Shown here in pieces: positions 24,797 to 32,819 of a stretch of 39,862 bases of DNA. A model generated the notes under the pieces. That model had not been told where the DNA came from and did not search any database. It saw only the letters and a list, made by a program, of their open reading frames with translations. Source of the DNA: a virus; the IMG/VR virus record IMGVR_UViG_3300029797_000242, positions 1 to 39,862 of that record, one strand, 5' to 3'. Every line of letters starts with the position of its first letter. The stretch's first letter is position 1. The translations under genes and the position numbers were made by a program.

Positions 24797-25952
24797 ATCT
24801 TTCCGCCGCCTTTCTTAAATTCAAGTTAAAGTCTACATTCTCCCAGGGGAATAGACAGGAATTAAAATGACCGTAGGTTGCTGTATCGGAGTAAATTGCA
24901 TTTCTAAGTCGCAGCTTTTCGATAATGGCCGCTGGACGTAGATTAAAGGTTTCTAGAACAACTCCACATAAATGCTCGTCACTGATTATTCCAGTTCCAA
25001 AAGAGTTAACACTAACTGCTACGGGATTTGCTTTTCCGATGGCATAAGAAAGAGCGACCTCACATTTTTCAGCAAGCCCGCTCCAAACAATATTCTTAGC
25101 AATGTATCTGGCCATATAGGCGCCGCTCCTATCTACCTTGGTTGGATCCTTTCCGCAAAGTGCACCTCCACCGTGAGAAGCCAGTCCACCATAGGTATCA
25201 ACCATAATCTTTCTTCCTGTAAGGCCTGTATCAGCAGCAGGGCCACCTTCGACAAATCGTCCTGACGGATTGATGAGGATTTCAGTGTCATCATCAACCG
25301 GTAAATCCTCAAAACACTGCCAGAGCACGTTATTTAAGATATCTGATTCTAGTTGCTCCATTGTTTTATCCTTGTGATGCTGAACAGATACCACAACTGT
25401 TTTAACGCGAATAGGTTTATCGCCATAGTACTCAATAGTGACTTGAGCCTTTCCATCGGGTAAGATGCCCTTGATGATTTTACCTTCGCGACATTCATCA
25501 ATGCGCTTAACAATTCTATGAGAAAGAAGTAGTGGCAAAGGCAGCTTTTCTCTTGTTTCATTTGTTGCATAACCATAAACAGTGCCTTGGTCACCAGCAC
25601 CGATGGAACCGTATGGGTCTATAATTCCATTTCTTACTTCAAGAGCTGTATCTACACCAGAAGCAATATCTACACTTTGATGATGTACAAACACGGATAC
25701 TCTAAATTTCCTTGGGTTATATCCAACTTCACGAAGTACATTTCTTACAATGAGACGAATATCTATTTTTTCGCTGCAGGTGATCTCGCCCGCCACGATA
25801 ATTTTTCCCTTAGTAGCCATAACCTCACAGGCAACTCTTGAAGCCTTATCTTTTCGAAGGCACGCATCTAAAATACTGTCTGCAACTAAATCACAAAGCT
25901 TATCAGGATGTCCCTTACATACACTTTCTGCGGTTCTGTAGTTTTTACTCAT
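24771..25952 (-). CDS. metK: S-adenosylmethionine synthetase (phage-borne)
   Basis: This 393-residue MetK joins methionine and ATP to make SAM. The motifs are ESVCKGHPDK (9-18, the first His-Pro-Asp-Lys), GAGDQG (118-123) and GGGALCGKDPTKVDRS near 265-280. Compared with housekeeping MetK the P-loop-like motif carries LC in place of the usual FS, and the N-terminal segment is diverged, so this is a phage lineage rather than a recent host copy. Its overlap with the methyltransferase gene suggests it supplies SAM for that enzyme. Confidence 0.93.
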   Translation of the reverse strand: MSKNYRTAESVCKGHPDKLCDLVADSILDACLRKDKASRVACEVMATKGKIIVAGEITCSEKIDIRLIVRNVLREVGYNPRKFRVSVFVHHQSVDIASGVDTALEVRNGIIDPYGSIGAGDQGTVYGYATNETREKLPLPLLLSHRIVKRIDECREGKIIKGILPDGKAQVTIEYYGDKPIRVKTVVVSVQHHKDKTMEQLESDILNNVLWQCFEDLPVDDDTEILINPSGRFVEGGPAADTGLTGRKIMVDTYGGLASHGGGALCGKDPTKVDRSGAYMARYIAKNIVWSGLAEKCEVALSYAIGKANPVAVSVNSFGTGIISDEHLCGVVLETFNLRPAAIIEKLRLRNAIYSDTATYGHFNSCLFPWENVDFNLNLRKAAERYEDRKIED

Positions 25953-25972
25953 TTCATAATCTCCAATCTATA

Positions 25973-26524
25973 TTATTTTCCCCTTCGAGCAGAAAGAAGT
26001 TTTTCCATCACATCATCTTGGGGATTTGCTTCTTTATAATCGCCGGTGCAGTTTTCTTTTACAATCTGAAATATCTCAAGCCACAAACGATTGGTCTGGT
26101 TCATGTAGTTTTGACCTATAGAAACATAAGGACTTTGAATAGCATTTCCTGTAGTAGGGTGCTTGGCAAGAAATCCATACTCCGTTATAGCTTCTTCACA
26201 CTGAATCCAACGGGCAACACTCATAGCGTATCGCTCTAAGAGCTGGGGAGAGACTAGAGAAGAACACCCACGCTTATCAAGCCACTTCCATGTTGTTTTA
26301 TAGATTTCACCTGCGACCAGAGCTTTACCGTCTTTTTGTATGGCTTCAAGCATTTTATTTGGTTTTGGCATTTCTTGTCCTTCAAGATCTGCAGTATTTG
26401 AAAACTCCATAACGGTGAGTTTCCTACCGCCCGGGTTACCTTCAGATATTTTATCAGCTAGTGGCTTCTTTTTTGCCCCTGCACCAATACGAGGGCCACC
26501 TCTATTTGTACCGTCTTTTGCCAA
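25973..26524 (-). CDS. Terminase small subunit (P27 family)
   Basis: This 183-residue P27-type small terminase has a basic Gly-rich N-terminus (TNRGGPRIGAGAKKKPLADKISEGNPG), a helical middle (LLERYAMSVARWIQCEEAI, then GFLAKHPTTGNAIQSPYVSI) and a C-terminal assembly helix. It recognises the packaging site and loads TerL. The TTG start follows AAGGAGGTGTGATTA. TerS and TerL are separated here by metK, the methyltransferase and three small genes, a layout also known from other clostridial prophages. Confidence 0.9.
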   Translation of the reverse strand: MAKDGTNRGGPRIGAGAKKKPLADKISEGNPGGRKLTVMEFSNTADLEGQEMPKPNKMLEAIQKDGKALVAGEIYKTTWKWLDKRGCSSLVSPQLLERYAMSVARWIQCEEAITEYGFLAKHPTTGNAIQSPYVSIGQNYMNQTNRLWLEIFQIVKENCTGDYKEANPQDDVMEKLLSARRGK

Positions 26525-26628
26525 TAATCACACCTCCTTTTTGGGGATTGGCCTATACCCTTGTTTGATTCTGCGTTTTTTCACACGATGCCCCAGCCCG
26601 CTGTCCAAAATTTTTAGTCGTAGGGATT
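26525..26628 (-). other. Candidate cos region
   Basis: These 104 noncoding bases lie between the packaging HNH gene and TerS, where cos phages with HK97-like terminases keep the packaging site. They hold a GC-rich block (GGACAGCGGGCTGGGGCATC) beside AT-rich runs. I see no perfect palindrome. The call rests on position and base composition. Confidence 0.35.
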
Positions 26629-26988
26629 TTACCTCCCCCACCGGTCGCCACTCTCAGCAGTGATCTTTGAGTGGCAAGACTTACAAAGGGCCATCAGGTT
26701 ACTGGTTTCATTGCCACCACCTTTTGATAAAGGGAGGATGTGGTGGACTTCTTCTGCAGCTTTAATCCTTCCGTTCTTTTCACACTCCTCACAAAGAGGA
26801 TGAGCTTTGATGTAGCGGTCTCTTATTCGTTTCCAGGCCCTGCCGTATCTTTTATTGGACTTAGGATCTCGTTGGTACTGGTTGTAACGCTTCATAACAA
26901 TCTTTTTATGTTCACTGCAGTACTGTCCACTGTCTGATAGTTTGCTGCAACCGGGATAGGCGCAGGGTCGTTTAGGTTTATATGGCAC
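26629..26988 (-). CDS. HNH endonuclease, packaging-associated
   Basis: This 119-residue HNH protein has two zinc-binding Cys pairs (CAYPGC and CSEH; CEEC and CKSC) around a VHHILPLSKGGGNETSNLMALC core. The start is GTG with AGGAGGTGAAGCA. HNH proteins encoded directly beside terminases of cos phages are needed for efficient cos cleavage (HK97 gp74 type). That role, rather than homing, is the better fit here. It is the first gene after the candidate late promoter and its downstream hairpin. Confidence 0.88.
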   Translation of the reverse strand: MPYKPKRPCAYPGCSKLSDSGQYCSEHKKIVMKRYNQYQRDPKSNKRYGRAWKRIRDRYIKAHPLCEECEKNGRIKAAEEVHHILPLSKGGGNETSNLMALCKSCHSKITAESGDRWGR

Positions 26989-27009
26989 TGCTTCACCTCC
27001 TTTTGGGCA

Positions 27010-27044
27010 TAAGAAAAGCCCTGCAGGTCGAACCCACAAGGCTT
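27010..27044 (-). terminator. Hairpin right after the candidate late promoter
   Basis: On the minus strand a 13-pair stem with a TCG loop (AAGCCTTGTGGGT / ACCTGCAGGGCTT, three G-U) is followed by a T-rich TTCTT and then ATGCCC and the HNH Shine-Dalgarno. It begins about 20 bases after the TATAAT. This is where a terminator controlled by an antiterminator would lie. Confidence 0.65.
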
Positions 27045-27063
27045 AAGTTTATTCTTTTTGCTA

Positions 27064-27127
27064 ATTATACTATAACACAAAGGTGACTGTGGTATCTTGT
27101 TGCAAAGTGTTGCAAAGTGTGCAAATT
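27064..27127 (-). promoter_or_regulatory. Candidate late promoter with direct repeats
   Basis: On the minus strand a perfect TATAAT (27069-27064) has no recognisable -35. About 30 bases upstream lie two exact 10-bp direct repeats ACTTTGCAAC (27118-27109 and 27108-27099) and a partial third ending at 27127. The 10-bp period puts them on one DNA face. An activator, possibly the DUF1492 protein encoded just upstream, may bind there. Confidence 0.55.
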
Positions 27128-27551
27128 ATATTTTAATAGGAACATCTGGAAGCACTGCATGTTTAAGGGCTGCATTGTGCCACCTATAAACCGTTGTCCT
27201 GTCAGCGTCAAGTGCATCGCCTATTTGCTCCCATGTAAAGTTATGAACGTAGCGGTAGCGTAGAACCATGCGTTCATCAGTATTAGACACTTCATTGATG
27301 ACAAATCTAATCTGTTCTTTTAGGGCTATAAGATTATCTACTTCCGCATTGATCCTTCTTTCCAAATCCATGATTCTTTCCACGCACCTTACAAATTTTG
27401 CTTCTTCGCATCTTGAAGTTTGAACTCTTTCATCCCAACTAGGTGAGGATACACTTGTTGCCATTTCTCTTAAACTTTCCATTTCCTCAATGTTTGATTG
27501 GATTCTTTTATCTAGCCTATAGGCCTGATGCAGGTATTCTTTTATTTTCAT
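27126..27551 (-). CDS. DUF1492/ArpU-like late transcription regulator
   Basis: This 141-residue protein has a long N-terminal coiled coil and a C-terminal helix-turn-helix resembling sigma-70 region 4 (RMVLRYRYVHNFTWEQIGDALDADRTTVYRWHNAALKH, about 95-130). The family (DUF1492/ArpU/RinA-like) regulates late genes in Gram-positive phages. Its position, last before the terminase block and next to a promoter with direct repeats, fits a late activator. Its start overlaps the previous stop (ATGA), so it is coupled to the early operon. Confidence 0.82.
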   Translation of the reverse strand: MKIKEYLHQAYRLDKRIQSNIEEMESLREMATSVSSPSWDERVQTSRCEEAKFVRCVERIMDLERRINAEVDNLIALKEQIRFVINEVSNTDERMVLRYRYVHNFTWEQIGDALDADRTTVYRWHNAALKHAVLPDVPIKI

Positions 27552-27769
27552 TCACTTACCTCCGATCTTATTTTTTCGATTAGAAAATTCCCATCAACAG
27601 AGGTAAGTTCTCTATACCAACTGGAGCGAAAGAACCTCTCCACCTCTTTTATAATCATCTTTGCTGGCTCATAATTAGATCTTTTTTCAAGTTTATTTAA
27701 AGCCCATCTATAATCTTTAACTGCCATTAAAATTATGGCATTTGCTAAATTTTCATAAGGATCAGTCAC
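27548..27769 (-). CDS. Small conserved phage protein
   Basis: This 73-residue protein starts at GTG (MTDPYENLANAIILMAVKDYRWALNKL) after GGAGGTGAAAAG. It is all-helical, with the FFRSSWYRELTSVDGNFLIEKI ending that recurs in proteins between the SNF2 helicase and late regulator of clostridial and lactic phages. The function is unknown. It overlaps both neighbours by 4 bases. Confidence 0.75.
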   Translation of the reverse strand: MTDPYENLANAIILMAVKDYRWALNKLEKRSNYEPAKMIIKEVERFFRSSWYRELTSVDGNFLIEKIRSEVSE

Positions 27770-29123
27770 CTTTTCACCTCCAGTTTAGCTTTCACTGCCT
27801 CAATTAGAGAGTTTTGAGTTTTTTCTTTTTTACTCAGGGCAGCCATCACATTTTCATCAATGGTACCCTTAGCTATAATGTGGTGAATGACAACCGTGTT
27901 CTTTTGCCCCTGTCTGTAGAGACGAGCATTGGTTTGCTGGTAAAGTTCTAGAGACCAGGTCAGACCAAACCAGATCAGAGTGGATCCGCCACTTTGAAGG
28001 TTAAGTCCATGTCCTGCACTTGCTGGATGGATAACAGCTATGGGGATATTCCCTTCGTTCCACTCTTTAATATCTTTTGATGACTTTAGCTGCCTTACAG
28101 TAAATCTCTTCTGAATGCGTTCCAGATCATGTTTGTACCAATAGGCCACAAGAACAGGTTTACCGTTTGCCCCTTCAATTAGATCTTCAAGGGCATCGAG
28201 TTTTCTATCATGAATGACATGCGCCTTCTTTTCGTCATCATAGACAGCGCCATTTGCCATTTGAAGAAGCTTTCCTGAAAGCACTGCAGCATTTATAGCA
28301 TCTATCTCACTATCACCTAACTTAGTGACCATATCCTCTTTAAAGCTTGAATACAACTTCCATTCCTTTTCGCTCATAGAAACAGGTACTTTGTTTATGA
28401 TGCATTCTGGCATTTTAAGATAATCGATAGATTTCATGGAAATGGTGATGTCCGATATTTGCTCATAGATTTTATCTTCTGCTCCTGGTATGGGCTTATA
28501 TGAAAAGATGATCTGACCATTTCGTTTATCCGGTTTAAAGTATGCATTTCTATAGTGGGTTATATATCTCCCTAGTCTTTGGCCCATATCAAGAATTCGA
28601 AACTCTGCCCATAGGTCCATAAGTCCATTCGTTGAAGGTGTTCCAGTAAGCCCTACTATTCTTTTTACTTTGGGCCTTACTTTTAAAAGACTTTTAAAGC
28701 GCTTAGCACTATAAGATTTAAAGGATGATAATTCATCAATAACCACCATATCAAAATCAAAAGGGGTGCCGCTTTTATTTATAAGCCAGCCTACATTTTC
28801 ACGGTTTATAATATAAACCATGGATCTTTTCATAAGGGCTTCTTTTCTTTCTTTTTCAGTCCCCACTGCTACTGAATAGGGTAAGCCCTTTAGATGATTC
28901 CATTTTTTGATTTCTAAAGGCCAAGTATCTCTAGCGACTCTTAGGGGAGCTATAATCAGCACTTTTCTGATTTCAAATCTATCAAGGCATAGACTGTAAA
29001 TAGACGACAAGGTTATAACGGTTTTACCGAGACCTAACCCATGTCCAAAAACAGTGCTGATATCTCATTCTTATCGATATAGTCGATACAAAATTTTTGA
29101 TAGTCATACGCTTTGAACATCAT
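27766..29123 (-). pseudogene. SNF2-type helicase, frameshifted at Walker A
   Basis: The gene starts at ATG 29123, overlapping the HNH stop, and reads FKAYDYQKFCIDYIDKNEIS, then ALFLDMG, then hits TAG at 29036-29034. The rest continues in the -1 frame (GLGKTVITLSSIYSLC) to 27766. The downstream part has DEL for the DEAH box, a TGTPSTNGLMDLW motif III and the QQTNARLYRQGQ motif VI. Removing 5 bases (TAGGT) from this spot would give an ordinary LDMGLGKT Walker A and a protein of about 450 residues. As it stands the ATP site is split. An internal TTG start would give 414 residues without Walker A. It is either a real inactivation or a sequence error. Confidence 0.8.
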
Positions 29124-29629
29124 AAGGGCATCACCTCCTCTATCACTTTCAAAGGTATTTCTCCCTTATCAAAGAACTTTCTAATCTGAGCGTGATATCT
29201 CATATGATCTGAACTTGAAGAGAAAACCATCAAGTTATCAGGATCATTATTTCTTCGATTGCCGTCAATGTGATGTACAACCTCATTCTTTTTTAATTTT
29301 CTACCAAGTTTTTGTTCTGCCACCACCCTATGAGCATGTCTCCCATAATATTTTGTATATGTTTTTCCTTCACCTGTACCTAGCCTAGCTTTTCTCATTT
29401 TTGTTCTCATCTCTTTTGTCATCTTTGTTGGGTTCAACTTGCGATTTAACTCTGAGAGATGCTCTGACATATTTGTATAGTCTTTGAGTTCATGATATCC
29501 AGTAGGGTTTATACTTTTATTGCTAAAATCGGATAAACACTTGCGAGAACAAAAATTATGCTTTTTTATTTGTGATGGGTATTTATAAATTTCTTTACCA
29601 CACCAATTACATTCCATTTTTAATTTCAT
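29120..29629 (-). CDS. HNH endonuclease, probably homing
   Basis: This 169-residue protein has an N-terminal zinc site (CNWC at 7-10 and CSRKC near 26-30), a basic middle (TKMTKEMRTKMRKARLG) and a C-terminal HNH (VVHHIDGNRRNNDPDNLMVF, about 125-145). I chose the ATG at MKLKMEC with GGAGGGG 8 bases upstream. It lies between VRR-NUC and SNF2, genes that are usually adjacent, and overlaps both. It is probably a homing enzyme that entered the replication operon. The indel in the helicase lies less than 100 bases downstream. Confidence 0.88.
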   Translation of the reverse strand: MKLKMECNWCGKEIYKYPSQIKKHNFCSRKCLSDFSNKSINPTGYHELKDYTNMSEHLSELNRKLNPTKMTKEMRTKMRKARLGTGEGKTYTKYYGRHAHRVVAEQKLGRKLKKNEVVHHIDGNRRNNDPDNLMVFSSSSDHMRYHAQIRKFFDKGEIPLKVIEEVMPL

Positions 29630-29891
29630 CCAGCACCCCTCCAATCTGATCCACACCATCAATGCAGTAGACCAAAAAACCTAACGCTTCCAGTTGCCTT
29701 TTTCGCCTTACCTGAAGAGGCCGCATCTTTTTACCTGGTGCTTTTAATTCAACAAAGGCCATTCTTGCCATGGGAAGAAGTACAATCCTATCTGGCACAC
29801 CATCAAACCCTGGACTAGTGAATTTAAGGGCCCTACCTCCCATGGCTTTTACTGCTTTTACTAATTTTTGCTCTATATATTTTTCAGTCAT
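29607..29891 (-). CDS. VRR-NUC nuclease
   Basis: This 94-residue single-domain VRR-NUC (PD-(D/E)XK) protein has MTEKYIEQKLVKAVKAMGG, PGFDGVPDRIVLLP (catalytic D), MAFVELKAPGKK (E-x-K) and a LGFLVYCIDGVDQI end. Single-domain VRR-NUC proteins act as Holliday-junction-type resolvases in phages and usually pair with the SNF2 helicase. The start follows GGGAGGAAAAAA. Confidence 0.93.
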   Translation of the reverse strand: MTEKYIEQKLVKAVKAMGGRALKFTSPGFDGVPDRIVLLPMARMAFVELKAPGKKMRPLQVRRKRQLEALGFLVYCIDGVDQIGGVLDEIKNGM

Positions 29892-30039
29892 TTTTTTCCT
29901 CCCATCTGACACAAGAATCACAAGTTCACAACTATTCCCCTATATTTACTTACGCGCGTGCGCTCACAGGTATTTACTATGTGCTTTTAAGAAAAAGCAT
30001 TTTGAATATAAGGGAAAATCTTGTGTTGTGTTGTGTTCA
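29892..30039 (-). other. Noncoding gap with facing CACAA/TTGTG arrays
   Basis: Between VirE and VRR-NUC there are three TTGTG units in tandem on the plus strand at 30021-30035 and three CACAA units, 8-9 bp apart, at 29910, 29919 and 29927. They face each other across about 90 bases. The middle contains a 7-bp perfect hairpin (TGCTTTT/AAAAGCA) and a GCGCACGCGCG tract. It could be a protein-binding or origin-like site; the call is weak. Confidence 0.4.
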
Positions 30040-32388
30040 TCATTTTCCGTATTGGTAGAGTCGCTGCCTGCCATAAATCGGCAAACGCTTAATACTACTG
30101 GTACGTTCCCAACCAGGAATCTGGGCCATAAGGGCAGCAATCTGGTAACTATCCGTAGCCTTAAGCTCCGATAGGTTCCTATTAAGACATTCGCACCATA
30201 TCTCAGCATTGCTTACCTCGGTTCTAGTAATCGTTCCATTGCGTTCTAAGCTTCCAAACTCACTTCCATTTAGGTAGTTGCGGCGGGAGAACAGATCCAT
30301 GCTATCCCAGTCATCTGGTAATTTTGTATTCAGGTACTCTTCCACCATACCAACACGCTCATCAGCTTCCATAGCACCTTTTTGCGCTTTTTCAGCCTCC
30401 TCTAGAACATCACCTTCTAGATACAGTTTTTCACCAGACTTCCATATTTCTTTTGCTTCCGCCCAGAACTGGCGCCTATATTCTTCAGTGAAGTTCCAAG
30501 ACTTTTTCTGTTTTTTCTGGTGGACCTTTATAATCCAGAAGCGTCGGTTACCTGTAATATCTCGAAGGTATCCACGCTCACCATTGACCGTTGCAATGAT
30601 GATACACTGCCTTGGATGGCTTTCAACAACTCTGCCATAAGATGGCCTGTACTTATCATCTGATGTCGAGAGGAAGGCCTTCACTTTTTCAATGTCAGCT
30701 TTTTTCATACCGGCAAGCTCACCAATCTCTACCACCCAGAAGCCTTGGAGTTTCTCAGCACCTGACTTATCGTCCATATCAGTAAGAGATAAGGTTTCTG
30801 AATAATAATCTGATGAGACTAGGTCCTTTACAATAGTACTTTTACCGATGCCTTGGTCTCCATCAAGCACAGGTACGCAGTCAAATTTTATCCCTGGAAC
30901 ATAAATCCGAGCTACTGCAGCTGCAAATGTCTTGCGAGTCACTGTACGGATATACTCTGTATCATCTGCTTTTAGATATTTGATAAAGAGATCTTCCACA
31001 CGTTTCACACCATCCCAAGCTGGCAGCGCATTTAGATAATCCCTAACTGGGTGGAACCGCCTATCATCAGCTACTTTGGTAAAAGCCACATCATGATTTC
31101 TACTTGAAAACGGAAGATAACGTATATCTATAATTGATTTAAGCTGGGCTGTATCGGCATCCCTCCAGAAAGCATTGCCTTCTGGTCTTCCCCAAGGAAG
31201 TGGACCCTTCACCTGGATTCGATTGGCCATCTCGTTAAAGGCAAAGTCCCTAAAATCAGGATCGTTATTGAGAATAAGATTTAAGTTGTAGACACTGTTT
31301 TCCAGTACTTGGCTTCGGGGCTGGTATCTAAGCTTCTTTGTCCAGTCTCCATCAATATTTTCAAAGTCCACTTCAGCTTCAGTTAATCGTTCAGCGGTAG
31401 CAAGTTGTTTTACATCCTCATCCTTCATGGCAAATTCGCACATATTTTTGAAGGATTTTTTATCATCACCATCGCCAAACTTATGGATGCGAACGATATC
31501 AAAGGCATTACAAAGACTTAAATATGCAGGGTCCTTGGCATGGTGGCTATAAACGAATTTACCACCTTCAATAATTTCAACACCAGCCATGCTGCTTGAC
31601 TCAGTAAGGTGATACCTATTTTCATTTTCTGTAGACTGATATATGTCATTAAGAAATTTATCTAGTGCTTTTGTTATAGGGAAATAGACCCTGTTAAAAA
31701 GTCCTACAATACCGTCCTTTTCGAGAGGATCTTCCACCTTCTTATAACTTGCTGTGTTGGCCTTACTCTCTCTAGACGATGTGGGCAGTCTTGTAGGGTC
31801 TGTCCACTGGGGATGAGCTGATAATATTTCATCTGGATCAAGCCATGCCTTATCCACTTCTTTATAAACAAAGTGTCCGTTGGCTGATGTGCTGGGCCAA
31901 TACATCAGCTGATTAGGTTGATAGGAGCATTCATCAAAGTTGTCCATGCCAAGCATCTCTGCCAGATATCTTGAAACTGCAACAAATTCTTCAGGCGTCA
32001 CATCTCTTGTTAGTGGGAAAACGAGCCTAACTCTTGGATTATCTTCTGTACTGCTGTGTGTGGTATAAAGAGCTGATGTATAAGGCGCTCTGGATTCATA
32101 ATTATCTAGGAAATCTTTATCAATCTTGTCCCCATCTAGGGCAATCATGGAACGCAGGTCTACCGCGTCAATTTTTCTTCGTCCGTCCTTTAATGCACCG
32201 GCAACAAAACCTCCATGATCCTTGGCATTGTCCTTTTGTGATTTACTGAACTTGGCATATTCTTCAGCCGACTCCGTTGTTCTAATAGGAACCTTTAATC
32301 TTTCCTTTAAATCTTCAAAGGTAATTGTCTTATTTATCCACTTCTTTGCTTGCCGGCTATTTCCGTAGGCAATGGCTAAATTACGCAC
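30040..32388 (-). CDS. VirE-family primase-helicase
   Basis: This 782-residue prophage replication protein starts at GTG after GGAGGTGGATGCTGA. The N-terminal 200 residues resemble a primase-like domain (MIALDGDKID, NPRVRLVFPLTRDV, YQPNQLMYWPS). The C-terminal VirE domain is a D5-like superfamily 3 ATPase with Walker A DGDQGIGKST near 509-518 and the WVVEIGELAGMKKADIEKVKAFLS block near 570. It should unwind and prime DNA at the phage origin. It heads the VRR-NUC/SNF2 set. Confidence 0.93.
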   Translation of the reverse strand: MRNLAIAYGNSRQAKKWINKTITFEDLKERLKVPIRTTESAEEYAKFSKSQKDNAKDHGGFVAGALKDGRRKIDAVDLRSMIALDGDKIDKDFLDNYESRAPYTSALYTTHSSTEDNPRVRLVFPLTRDVTPEEFVAVSRYLAEMLGMDNFDECSYQPNQLMYWPSTSANGHFVYKEVDKAWLDPDEILSAHPQWTDPTRLPTSSRESKANTASYKKVEDPLEKDGIVGLFNRVYFPITKALDKFLNDIYQSTENENRYHLTESSSMAGVEIIEGGKFVYSHHAKDPAYLSLCNAFDIVRIHKFGDGDDKKSFKNMCEFAMKDEDVKQLATAERLTEAEVDFENIDGDWTKKLRYQPRSQVLENSVYNLNLILNNDPDFRDFAFNEMANRIQVKGPLPWGRPEGNAFWRDADTAQLKSIIDIRYLPFSSRNHDVAFTKVADDRRFHPVRDYLNALPAWDGVKRVEDLFIKYLKADDTEYIRTVTRKTFAAAVARIYVPGIKFDCVPVLDGDQGIGKSTIVKDLVSSDYYSETLSLTDMDDKSGAEKLQGFWVVEIGELAGMKKADIEKVKAFLSTSDDKYRPSYGRVVESHPRQCIIIATVNGERGYLRDITGNRRFWIIKVHQKKQKKSWNFTEEYRRQFWAEAKEIWKSGEKLYLEGDVLEEAEKAQKGAMEADERVGMVEEYLNTKLPDDWDSMDLFSRRNYLNGSEFGSLERNGTITRTEVSNAEIWCECLNRNLSELKATDSYQIAALMAQIPGWERTSSIKRLPIYGRQRLYQYGK

Positions 32389-32819
32389 TCAGCATCCACC
32401 TCCTCAAAGTTTTTATTGAAATATCTGACCCGCTGCTTACGTTTATTTGCCTTTTCTATTTCAATACGCATACCTCTTGAAATGGTGTCACCAAGGACCC
32501 ATACTTCCTGGCATTTACCCATAAGGATGATGTCCATGAAAATGGCGAGTTCTCTTTCTTCTTCATTTGTATCATCCATAAACTGCGGAAACATAAGATG
32601 CGGAGCCAGAGGAATGTTCCCCTTTTCTAAGGCAAAACGACAAAATTTCTGTGCACGTTTAACATTTTCTTCGATATCTCCACTAAAAGGTGAGCATATA
32701 TATACAAGAGGTCTAAAGGCGGGCTTTGATGCCGCCTTCTCCTCTTTAGTAATATTGGTGAGTGCTTCAAAAGGAGTCGGGTCATGGTAGCCTTCTGAAT
32801 TATATTTATTTATGCTCAT
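32376..32819 (-). CDS. DUF4406-like nucleotide-binding protein
   Basis: This 147-residue protein has a Rossmann-like pattern: PLVYICSPFSGDIEENVKRA, GNIPLAPHLMFPQFMDD, and CQEVWVLGDTISRGMRIEIEKA. It resembles DUF4406/nucleoside 2-deoxyribosyltransferase-like proteins, which recur in phages and may handle nucleotides or nucleotide signals. No catalytic assignment is safe. It overlaps VirE at its end and follows a GAGGAGG site. Confidence 0.8.
   Translation of the reverse strand: MSINKYNSEGYHDPTPFEALTNITKEEKAASKPAFRPLVYICSPFSGDIEENVKRAQKFCRFALEKGNIPLAPHLMFPQFMDDTNEEERELAIFMDIILMGKCQEVWVLGDTISRGMRIEIEKANKRKQRVRYFNKNFEEVDAECVI

Noticed and set aside
26629-27039. Longer start of the packaging HNH protein at 27039
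   Set aside because: The extra 17 codons are translated from the hairpin and RBS region; GTG at 26988 has an ideal AGGAGG.
27548-29010. The 414-residue frame from a TTG as a complete short helicase
   Set aside because: The TTG lies inside the conserved sequence just after Walker A and has no RBS; an in-frame upstream homologous segment shows that the gene is longer.
29034-29060. Programmed -1 frameshift in the SNF2 helicase
   Set aside because: The local bases (G GGT TAG) do not form a standard slippery heptamer, and the shifted product would carry two extra residues in Walker A; an indel is simpler.
30021-30035. TTGTG tandem units as a CRISPR or transposon end
   Set aside because: The units are only 5 bp with no spacers, and there are no cas or transposase genes.
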